Shown: positions 57,678 to 64,000 of the stretch, piece by piece | Position numbering within the stretch: the first letter of the stretch is position 1 | Layout: each line of letters opens with the position of its first letter | NCBI RefSeq assembly: GCF_024296665.1 | Contig: NZ_CP100762.1 | Location: forward strand, 3,348,001-3,412,000 | Length of the DNA: 64,000 nt | Direction: 5' to 3' | DNA from: Salinilacihabitans rarus | GTDB taxonomy: Archaea; Halobacteriota; Halobacteria; Halobacteriales; Natrialbaceae | Program-made: the position numbers and the translations under genes | Notes under the pieces: model-generated | Seen by the model: only the letters and a program-made list of their open reading frames with translations | Databases searched by the model: none | Told to the model about the DNA's origin: nothing

Positions 57678-58795
57678 CGCCGGTCCCTCCATTCGAATCG
57701 GTTATCACTGTCATCACGGTCTGACCGATCTCTATCTGGCCGGCTGTCCTCGCCTGATCGTCGACCCCCTTGGCTTGGACCTCCTCTCCTAGGACCAGTG
57801 CTCGGTGGTCGACCTCCTCTTCTAGGGCCAGTACCCGGTGGCTGGCCCTGCCTGCCATTTGAACCAGATTTGAACCGGTCATACTGTCGCCGAATCGTAT
57901 TCGGGGCACTCCGCATCAGACTGAGTCCGGGCCCCACCAGAACTGCCCCGGCACTGAGCACAGTCAACGGAAGCCCCAGGAGCATCGTCGTCCCAGCAAG
58001 TGCCCACAACCACTCTGGAATGAAGCCATTGGCCTCTATCATTTGGAGAATTAGGCTGAGAAGCCCGGCGTTAAGTGGGCCAATGAGGAGAAATCCCACC
58101 CAGATCTGGGCGAGCATCCGACCATATCTGGTGAGCCCCGGTGTGATAGCCATGAGTGCGATAAGGGGGGCAAGCCCCACTCCGAGGAGGATATATACGT
58201 TCCGTGCCAGGAACAGGAGGAGAATCCCGAGGACGATGACCACATCCAGGATGGCGATTACCGCCATTTGAAGGGTGAACTGGATAGACGTACGGAACTC
58301 TGGATCCGCCGGCAGTAGTGCCTCGGTCGTCTGTGCCGACAGTTCCACAGGGTACCACAGCAGATCCGGGGCAATCGCCCCGAAACCGACTGCCATCAAG
58401 ACGTATACCGCCGTCCGCACGCCATCAGTCTGGTTGAGCATGTGAGTGATTCCGATCCAGACGATGGCCGCGACCGCGAGTACTAGGGCGACGGTGAACA
58501 CCATTGCATGGAATTCCTGAACCCATGGCTGTCTTACGTCGGGGTAGTCAGCGAAGAGCGCCGCCATCACGCCTGCTGCTCCCTCGGACACCCACTCGAA
58601 CGGTGTCAAGATTACGTCGGTCAGTGCCTCCCGGATGGTTTCCCCCAACCCGTCACCTTCTCCTCCATCGGGGGCAGGGGCCGGAGTTGCAGTGTCATTA
58701 GACGTTTTCCCGACAGGCGTAGGTTCCGGGGTTGCTCTTGCTAGCCTTGTTGGGACAACCAACGTGAGCAGCGCGAGGGCTACCCAGCGGCTCAT
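57674..58795 (-). CDS. VirB6/TrbL-like polytopic membrane protein
   Basis: 373 residues: a signal-peptide-like start (SRWVALALLTLVVPTRLARA), a polar segment, then about seven hydrophobic helices (FHAMVFTVALVLAVAAIVWI; FTLQMAVIAILDVVIVLGIL; ALAGTTMLLGLPLTVLSAGA). The C-terminal ~70 residues are a basic, disordered tail with a repeat (PPGTGPRRGGRPPSTGPRRG). This topology and its place between the pilin-like gene and VirB4 fit the VirB6/TrbL channel subunit. Both ends overlap neighbouring genes by 4 bp. Confidence 0.78.
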   Translation of the reverse strand: MSRWVALALLTLVVPTRLARATPEPTPVGKTSNDTATPAPAPDGGEGDGLGETIREALTDVILTPFEWVSEGAAGVMAALFADYPDVRQPWVQEFHAMVFTVALVLAVAAIVWIGITHMLNQTDGVRTAVYVLMAVGFGAIAPDLLWYPVELSAQTTEALLPADPEFRTSIQFTLQMAVIAILDVVIVLGILLLFLARNVYILLGVGLAPLIALMAITPGLTRYGRMLAQIWVGFLLIGPLNAGLLSLILQMIEANGFIPEWLWALAGTTMLLGLPLTVLSAGAVLVGPGLSLMRSAPNTIRRQYDRFKSGSNGRQGQPPGTGPRRGGRPPSTGPRRGGPSQGGRRSGEDSRPDRDRSDRDDSDNRFEWRDRR

Positions 58796-59271
58796 TGTGG
58801 CACCCCACAAAGTGGTGTCGTGACGATCTCTACCAGCGCGCCGCTAAGGATGATAATCGCCAGTCCAATCGTTGTATTGATGAATATCCGCTTCGCACGT
58901 TCCTGTGCCTCGATCGTCCCCAACGACCAGTAGTACCCGGCCACAAGGTAGAGCAGCCCAGCTAGCGGGAACGCGATCCTCACCCCGAGCGCGTGGAGGT
59001 GGTCGATCAACGCTGTCAGTCGGACAACAGATGCTTCTTCGTGTTCAACGATATCCTCGCCTTCGTAGGGACTCCTGTTGGAACAGGCTGAGCTCGCCTC
59101 GTGTGCCACGGCTTCCCCCGCGAACAGAGATGTCGCGACGAGTACCAGGATAACTACTCGCCCAATGGTTGCTACAGTGGCAGGTCCATCTCTATACAGG
59201 CTGTTCTTCCAGCGTGAAATGCAAGTTGTACGTACCGATTCTTTGAATCGGATATTGTGGTTCACCCTCAT
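58792..59271 (-). CDS. VirB2/TrbC-like pilin candidate
   Basis: About 159 residues. A hydrophobic signal segment (TIGRVVILVLVATSLFAGEA) precedes a cysteine-containing polar part, then the pilin-type pair of helices: LHALGVRIAFPLAGLLYLVA and RAKRIFINTTIGLAIIILSG, with the short basic turn EAQERAKR between them. That turn is typical for T4SS pilins (helix-KG/RAKR-helix). The start is uncertain; the ATG at 59271 (MRVNHN) was chosen and an in-frame TTG/ATG extension to 59391 seems less likely. First gene of the coupled secretion operon. Confidence 0.7.
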   Translation of the reverse strand: MRVNHNIRFKESVRTTCISRWKNSLYRDGPATVATIGRVVILVLVATSLFAGEAVAHEASSACSNRSPYEGEDIVEHEEASVVRLTALIDHLHALGVRIAFPLAGLLYLVAGYYWSLGTIEAQERAKRIFINTTIGLAIIILSGALVEIVTTPLCGVPQ

Positions 59272-59421
59272 TTTCAGGTAATCCAACGAGAAGGGACGGC
59301 CTACTTCAGATTGAACACCCTCTACAGAACTATGGAGAACTCGCGAAATCGGTTTTGTAGCACCTAAAGCTGGTAAATATTTGTTATTCAATTAATTTAA
59401 CCTCAGAGCTGGGGTTTCTTA

Positions 59422-59434
59422 TTCAGTATATAGT
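59422..59434 (+). promoter_or_regulatory. TATA-like box of the 59,463 gene
   Basis: ATTCAGTATATAG, 29-41 nt before the ATG at 59463, on the divergent side of the secretion operon. Confidence 0.45.
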
Positions 59435-59462
59435 AATACGGGTGCAAACCCTCCTTCCCCAT

Positions 59463-60389
59463 ATGACTTCGAAACAGGTCGAGAGGCACGGGATCACGTA
59501 TCACCCCGAGGACATTCAGAATCGAGGTACGAACAAGGTTCCAGATGTCCGGGCATACCTTCCGGATGAAATCGGGGACCTCGGCTTAGAAGAGGGTGAC
59601 TCCATTGAGATAGAGAAAAACGAAGCAAGTGGAGATCCCTATCCGAGGACAGTACCGTATCTCGTCGGGAGAGAGTCGGACGATGAATCCGAGGGTGAGT
59701 ATAAAATATTCACAGATGGCTCCCAGCGACTCCGCATGACGATTACTCCTTGGAAGGATCTGTTCAACGAAGACAAGAATGTCCCACTCGTTGTTGAGGT
59801 GAATCAGCGAGAAAAGACGTTCCGGATTTACAGGAACGAGGACTACCATTACAGGCTGCAAGACCTGTACGATCGCGATATTCACCCACAGCTGAAACAG
59901 AAGGGGGTTGTACCCCTCGTAGCCTATCCAAGAAAGGAAGGCACGCAGAAGTTTCGAATTATTCCTTTTAATTGTGAGCACAATATTTTCTCAAAAGTTG
60001 CTGCCGAATTTGATAAGGAGAAACGTCCTTCGAATCCAGCGGTGTTCCATGAAGTGCTTGAGAAGGGGGAGCTACCACGATGCACATGCCCGAAGCTGAC
60101 GGTCTACTGGGACCCAGACGGGAATAGGGCTAGCAATAAAGACAACCTTGAGGCAATCTACACTGCAACGAATGTGGAGGAAGAAGATATCCTTCTACCT
60201 ACCGAGGGCTATTTCAGGGTTTTAGCAGACCACCACGAAAAAGCAACATGGTTCAGCCACGATGAGCCCTGGGGTCATTCGAAACAGTGGGAGATGCCAG
60301 TCGTTGGAAAGTGGGAAGGGCCGAATATAAAAGCAGACGAAAACGATGAGTATATCGCCGTGTATGTCCCCTGTGCATCACCAAAATAG
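59463..60389 (+). CDS. Hypothetical protein, element-borne
   Basis: 308 residues, soluble, less acidic and more lysine-rich than host proteins. Segments include GITYHPEDIQNRGTNKVPDV, RVLADHHEKATWFSHDEPWG and CTCPKLTVYWDPDGNRASNK with a CTC motif; the protein ends YVPCASPK. No known motif is recognisable. The ATG at 59463 fits the TATA-like box; a GTG at 59442 would be too close. It is divergent from the pilin operon. Function unknown. Confidence 0.7.
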   Translation: MTSKQVERHGITYHPEDIQNRGTNKVPDVRAYLPDEIGDLGLEEGDSIEIEKNEASGDPYPRTVPYLVGRESDDESEGEYKIFTDGSQRLRMTITPWKDLFNEDKNVPLVVEVNQREKTFRIYRNEDYHYRLQDLYDRDIHPQLKQKGVVPLVAYPRKEGTQKFRIIPFNCEHNIFSKVAAEFDKEKRPSNPAVFHEVLEKGELPRCTCPKLTVYWDPDGNRASNKDNLEAIYTATNVEEEDILLPTEGYFRVLADHHEKATWFSHDEPWGHSKQWEMPVVGKWEGPNIKADENDEYIAVYVPCASPK

Positions 60390-60520
60390 GACTTCTCCCG
60401 GGTAACTCGGTTTCGACAACTCATCAGAAATCAGGTGTCTCGTTGAGTACTACCCACTAGTCTTCCCCTGATTGGGTAGGGTGGTACAAAATTCAAGTAG
60501 AAACATACCAATTCCACGAC
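60390..60520. other. Intergenic region before the DUF932 gene
   Basis: About 130 bp. The frame of the following gene is open upstream to a TAG at 60458 but offers no ATG or GTG start. No other feature seen. Confidence 0.35.
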
Positions 60521-61489
60521 TTGGACGGACTCTATCAAACCGCTGAAGATCTTCCTAACGTCGAACGGCACGAGGTCTACGCCAACCATGGAGAGCGAGA
60601 CGAGTGGGAGCCAGTTCCATGGCGTGATAGCCTCTGGACTAATGAAAGCGATCCACAACTCGCGGGTGAGGTCTCCAACAACGACGAGTTCTACAACGTG
60701 ATTCAGTACGGCGACATCCTCGAGGCGATCGGCCACGGCGTCGAACAACACGACCTCGATCCAGAGGGGCACGTTTCACTTTCCGAGACACGGCACAAGA
60801 TGAGCGCCAAAATTGGCCTGGAGCAATCGATCGAGCCCGCGGAAGGAGATCAGATCGAGTTACAGCTCCACGCGCGGTCCGGCCACTCGGGGTACCACGG
60901 CGTAAAGTACGACATCGGAGCCGAACGCCTCGTCTGCAGCAACGGAATGACCGCATTCGTCGCCGACCACAGCTACGAGCAGACCCACGGCGAACCGTTC
61001 CAACCACAGCTGGCGTACCACGCCGTTGATTCGATGGTAGACGGTGTCGACACGGTCGAACAACGCCTGGAAGATGCCCAGGAACGCGAACTCATGAACC
61101 TGGACGAGGCGTTGCTCGTGCTCTACGATTTCGGGATCGACGAGCCACTCGAGAACCCAACCCCGGATCTCCTGACCGCACTCCACGAGGAAGTCGAAGA
61201 CACTGATGCGCCAACCCTGTACGAGACGTACAACGCCGCGAGCTACGCACTCACCCATCTGATCGAGGAGGACATTCCGGAGTATGCCCTCGACGACGCC
61301 TACGAACGGGCGGCCGGCCTCCTCGAGTACGGAGACGGCATCCCACACCCAGAGATCCTTGGGGAGAATGCGGTCACGAACCGTGCAACCCAGTTGCTCG
61401 AATCCGACGATCCCCAGGCGGAGGAATACTGGGAAGGTGAAACCGAGTCCATCCGTGAGCTTCTGGACGTCCACGAGGTCGACGCCTGA
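60521..61489 (+). CDS. DUF932-type phage/plasmid protein
   Basis: 322 residues. It resembles DUF932 proteins of plasmids and phages, with NDEFYNVIQYGDILEAIGHG, ETRHKMSAKIGLEQSIEPAE and the conserved GAERLVCSNGMTAFVADHSY (family: core residues around C-S-N-G-M). The C-terminal half is helical and acidic (LLVLYDFGIDEPLENPTPDL). The only start in frame is a TTG at 60521, without clear SD; the 5' end may be altered. It lies 151 bp before the HerA-like gene, which recurs with DUF932 genes in haloarchaeal elements (from memory). Confidence 0.75.
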   Translation: MDGLYQTAEDLPNVERHEVYANHGERDEWEPVPWRDSLWTNESDPQLAGEVSNNDEFYNVIQYGDILEAIGHGVEQHDLDPEGHVSLSETRHKMSAKIGLEQSIEPAEGDQIELQLHARSGHSGYHGVKYDIGAERLVCSNGMTAFVADHSYEQTHGEPFQPQLAYHAVDSMVDGVDTVEQRLEDAQERELMNLDEALLVLYDFGIDEPLENPTPDLLTALHEEVEDTDAPTLYETYNAASYALTHLIEEDIPEYALDDAYERAAGLLEYGDGIPHPEILGENAVTNRATQLLESDDPQAEEYWEGETESIRELLDVHEVDA

Positions 61490-61563
61490 CCGATCCACAC
61501 AAGCCGGTTACAGCGTGCGAGACGCCTAGCCAGCTACTGCCAACAGCGGTGGGGAGGAAACGG

Positions 61564-61581
61564 GTAGCCCACTTGGGCTAC
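61564..61581. other. Perfect 8-bp inverted repeat (hairpin)
   Basis: GTAGCCCA-CT-TGGGCTAC in the gap between the DUF932 gene and the HerA-like ATPase gene. It could be a terminator-like hairpin or an operator; no T run follows. Confidence 0.5.
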
Positions 61582-61640
61582 TTCATCCGAACCACCCCCT
61601 TCCCACAGATACCCGAGTCTCGGCATCGGAACAGCCCCTT

Positions 61641-63644
61641 GTGCGACGAACACAGGACCATCAACGGGTAGAACGCCTACTACGACTCGCCGACGATCTC
61701 GAGACTACGGACCCCCAGATCGACCAGTTGCTCAAGGCAGCAACGGTCTCCAATAGTCGATCGCTCACAGACGATGCGCTCACGCTTTTCGCAGCGAAAG
61801 CGGCGGAACAGCAACACTATCCATTTCCTGACGATGCTCACAGTGGATCGCTTCAATTTGGTGAAACACCACGGAACCGGCCCGTTGGCCTCGGTCCCAA
61901 TGACCTCACCAAGCACCTCCTCACAGTCGGACAGTCGGGATCAGGAAAGACCACACTGTTCTACAATCTGATGAGCCAACTCGAGGTCCCGTTCTGGAGT
62001 TTCGACCTGAAACAGGACTATCGCCACCTTATCCACGAGTACGACGATCTCCTGGTGTTGCCGTGGTCGGAATTGAAGTTCAACCCGTTGAAGCCACCAG
62101 AGGACGTCCCGCTGTTACGTTGGGCACAGGTCTTCGCCGAGATCTTCGGCCACGCGACGGCACTACTGTCCGGTTCCAAGAACTACCTGCTGAAGCACGT
62201 AGTCAAACTCTACAAGCTCTACGACCTGTTCAACGACCGATCGCCACCGTATCCAAGCCTCCACGAACTCGAACTCCTGATCTGGGACGAGAACATCAAT
62301 TACGTCCGGAAGACGTCGAACTATCGCGACACCGTCCTCAACCGGTTGGACGCGATGAACCTCGTTGCCGGAACTGTCTTCGACTGTAGCCACGGTCCAG
62401 CCCTGAACACGCTGCTCGATCGGAACATCGTGTTCGAGTTCGACGGCCTCAGCCGAGACCTCCAGAATTTCTTGATGGAAATCCTCTTCGCGTCCGTCTA
62501 CGAGTACCGGTTGGCGCAGAACCAGCGAGACACTGGCCTCGAGCACGTCTTCTTCCTCGACGAGGGAAAGCAGGTGTTCTCCGTCTACAAGGAACGCCAG
62601 GACGCCGCGGGTATCCCTGAGATCGATCAACTGACCGCAAAGATGCGGGAATTCGGTGAAGGGCTCGTCGTCGCGGATCAGGAAGCGTCGAAACTCACCG
62701 ACTCGATCAAGGCCAACACCGATACCAAGGTGTTGCTGCCGACTGGCGACCAGAAACAGTTTCGTGCGATTGCGGACTCGATGTCGCTGTCCGACCGCCA
62801 GCAAGCGTTCGCACAACGGCTCGAGGTTGGAAAGGCGATCGTTCAGGTCGGGAATAAAGATCCAGTGCCAGTACACCTCCGGAATTACAGTGTGCAAAAG
62901 ACGATCTCCGATCAGGAATTAGAGGAGCATCAGCGCGAAGCGTGGCAGCAACTCTCTCACGAACCACGTGAAATTGCACCTCGGTTAGATTACATGCTCA
63001 GTGGTGGACGGACAGGCGATCGAACCAGATCGGAGTCCAGTGACGATCACGGTGATGAAGGGGTGTCGAGGGATGCTGACCGGCTCCTCAAAGACGTGGT
63101 CGAACACCCGTTCAAGCCGTTGCTCGACCGATACCAGCAGTTCCCGAGTCGGTACAAGGGAAACAAGTTGAAGAACGAACTCGTCGACCACGGCCTCGTC
63201 ATCGAGAGAAAGGTAAAAGGTGGGGATCAGCGGAAGTTACTGGAACTTACCCAACACGGACGGGAGTACGTCGAGGACAATCTCGATTTCAATCCGAGAT
63301 TCGAGGGACGAGGCGGTATCGTTCATCGGTACTGGCAACACCGAATCAAAGAGCGATTCGAAGAGGCAGGCTGGACAGCCGACCTCGAAGGTGATGATGC
63401 GGATGTCTACGTTAGCATGGGAAACACAGATCTGGCAGTCGAAGTCGCGATGGGAAACAAGCCACGGGAACTGGAACATGTGGAAACGCACCTTGAGAAC
63501 GATATCGCTGTCTGGATCGTCTGTCGAACCGAGATCGTCAAAAAAGGACTACGACAACGGATAGCGGAACGCGATATCCAGAGTGAGCAGATCACACTTC
63601 ACCTGTTTCAGGACTTCAGCGAAACTAAGACACTCCCCGAATAG
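61641..63644 (+). CDS. HerA/VirD4-like ATPase with wHTH and nuclease-like C-terminus
   Basis: 667 residues. The ATPase has Walker A TVGQSGSGKTTLFYNLMS (about 95-112), FWSFDLKQDYRHLIHEYDDL after it, and Walker B HVFFLDEGKQVFSVY (about 302-316). A winged helix lies at about 490-550 (SRYKGNKLKNELVDHGLVIE). Residues about 555-667 resemble a PD-(D/E)XK nuclease fold: GWTADLEGDDADVYVSMGNT, then DLAVEVAMGNKP, where D585-E599-like acidic positions would be catalytic, but the usual lysine is replaced or shifted, so activity is uncertain. The start is a GTG at 61641. It may process or pump element DNA. Confidence 0.78.
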   Translation: MRRTQDHQRVERLLRLADDLETTDPQIDQLLKAATVSNSRSLTDDALTLFAAKAAEQQHYPFPDDAHSGSLQFGETPRNRPVGLGPNDLTKHLLTVGQSGSGKTTLFYNLMSQLEVPFWSFDLKQDYRHLIHEYDDLLVLPWSELKFNPLKPPEDVPLLRWAQVFAEIFGHATALLSGSKNYLLKHVVKLYKLYDLFNDRSPPYPSLHELELLIWDENINYVRKTSNYRDTVLNRLDAMNLVAGTVFDCSHGPALNTLLDRNIVFEFDGLSRDLQNFLMEILFASVYEYRLAQNQRDTGLEHVFFLDEGKQVFSVYKERQDAAGIPEIDQLTAKMREFGEGLVVADQEASKLTDSIKANTDTKVLLPTGDQKQFRAIADSMSLSDRQQAFAQRLEVGKAIVQVGNKDPVPVHLRNYSVQKTISDQELEEHQREAWQQLSHEPREIAPRLDYMLSGGRTGDRTRSESSDDHGDEGVSRDADRLLKDVVEHPFKPLLDRYQQFPSRYKGNKLKNELVDHGLVIERKVKGGDQRKLLELTQHGREYVEDNLDFNPRFEGRGGIVHRYWQHRIKERFEEAGWTADLEGDDADVYVSMGNTDLAVEVAMGNKPRELEHVETHLENDIAVWIVCRTEIVKKGLRQRIAERDIQSEQITLHLFQDFSETKTLPE

Positions 63645-63777
63645 CCGCTCACCGAGGGTGTCATAGAACTAATCACAGCGGTTTGATTTGCCCGCGATTC
63701 GAGGAATGCTATAGTAGACTGAGCGTGCTTGTTGATCGCCGCGTTCCTACCAGTTGGTGTGAGTGTTCGTAACCTCA

Positions 63778-64000
63778 TGCAAGATACAAGGCGTATACTG
63801 CGAATGATTTGATCGTAGAATATTTTCGGCGCAGGTAGCTCTCGTTCGCGAGCCGTTTCGCTGTCGTACTCCGTGGAGTGCCGGGGAATGAGCGATTGAG
63901 GTCCTCGTGGTAGATCGGGATGTAGCGCTGCTGGGCGAGAAAACCGGGCACGTTCAGCACGTGCAAACAGACGAGCGCTCCGTGGATGTCTTCGGGTTCG
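63778..64000 (-). pseudogene. Truncated succinylglutamate desuccinylase/aspartoacylase-family gene
   Basis: The frame is open to the window edge on the minus strand and includes IHGALVCLHVLNVPGFLAQQ and YIPIYHEDLNRSFPGTPRST, the AstE/AspA zinc-carboxypeptidase signature. After TAKRLANESYLRR (about 63,835) the sequence no longer follows the family (the usual continuation leads to a DFHT motif) and stops within 20 residues. The gene has thus lost its C-terminal two thirds, perhaps by insertion or deletion at about 63,830. The 5' end is outside the window. Confidence 0.7.

Larger units (their letters stand above)
45331..63650 (+). mobile_element. Putative integrative/conjugative element at tRNA-Gly (right end not seen)
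   Basis: From the tRNA-Gly 3' end the DNA changes: GC falls visibly against the first 45 kb, and the genes are a tyrosine integrase, scattered small hypothetical genes with repeats, a type IV secretion-like set and HerA-like ATPases. This is the usual make-up of a tRNA-integrated conjugative or plasmid-derived element. A second copy of the tRNA 3' sequence, which would mark the far att site, was not found in the window, so the element probably continues beyond it; the end given here is only the last clearly element-type gene. Confidence 0.65.

Noticed and set aside
45331-64000. Second copy of the tRNA-Gly 3' end as distal attachment site
   Set aside because: I looked for GGTTCAAATCCCGG or TCCGCGCA-like copies downstream and found none inside the window.

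Overview
The window is chromosomal DNA of an extremely halophilic archaeon (class Halobacteria). The first 45 kb are very GC-rich. The predicted proteins are strongly acidic, many genes have a TATA-like box about 25-30 nt before the ATG (leaderless transcripts), and several families are haloarchaeal hallmarks: HalOD1 output domain, bat-type PAS/HTH-10 regulators, stand-alone universal stress proteins, DR2241-type cobalamin gene, UPF0058.

Positions 1-45,259 look like ordinary host chromosome. In order they hold a lipoate-ligase fragment, a multi-PAS histidine kinase, a non-autonomous IS200/IS605-like relic (about 3,850-4,220), transporters (MFS, Na+/H+ antiporter, DMT, NCS2), a pair of flavoenzymes, a PAS/HTH regulator, an amidase, TrmO, and four consecutive genes for very glutamate-rich proteins with glycine zippers (21,308-24,340). 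These are followed by stress proteins, cbiX with a DR2241-type gene, trm112, purA, a large disordered protein, an ABC ATPase under an iron-box palindrome, a Trm9-like methyltransferase, a ZIP transporter, and a nosL/nosY/nosF/nosD group with a regulator but without nosZ.

At 45,260-45,330 lies an intact tRNA-Gly(UCC). Immediately after it come a tyrosine integrase and an accessory region of clearly lower GC that continues to the end of the window. I read this as an integrated mobile element using the tRNA 3' end as attachment site; the distal att copy is not in the window. Its first part (46.8-52.0 kb) is a string of short unrelated genes, each separated from the next by one copy of an imperfect palindromic repeat (six copies, all in the same orientation), reminiscent of a gene-cassette array. 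Two small MITE-like insertions with 9-bp target duplications lie at or within these repeats. The second part (52.1-59.3 kb, minus strand) is a translationally coupled type IV secretion/conjugation module: pilin-like protein, VirB6-like membrane protein, VirB3-VirB4-like ATPase, a partner protein and a VirD4-like coupling ATPase. The third part (59.4-63.6 kb, plus strand) has an unknown gene, a DUF932-type gene and a HerA/VirD4-like ATPase with a C-terminal nuclease-like region. The window ends in a 3'-truncated desuccinylase/aspartoacylase-family gene.

Most promising for new biology: the repeat-separated cassette-like array next to the integrase, the four-gene acidic glycine-zipper operon, and the relaxase-less conjugation module with its ATPase-nuclease fusion.
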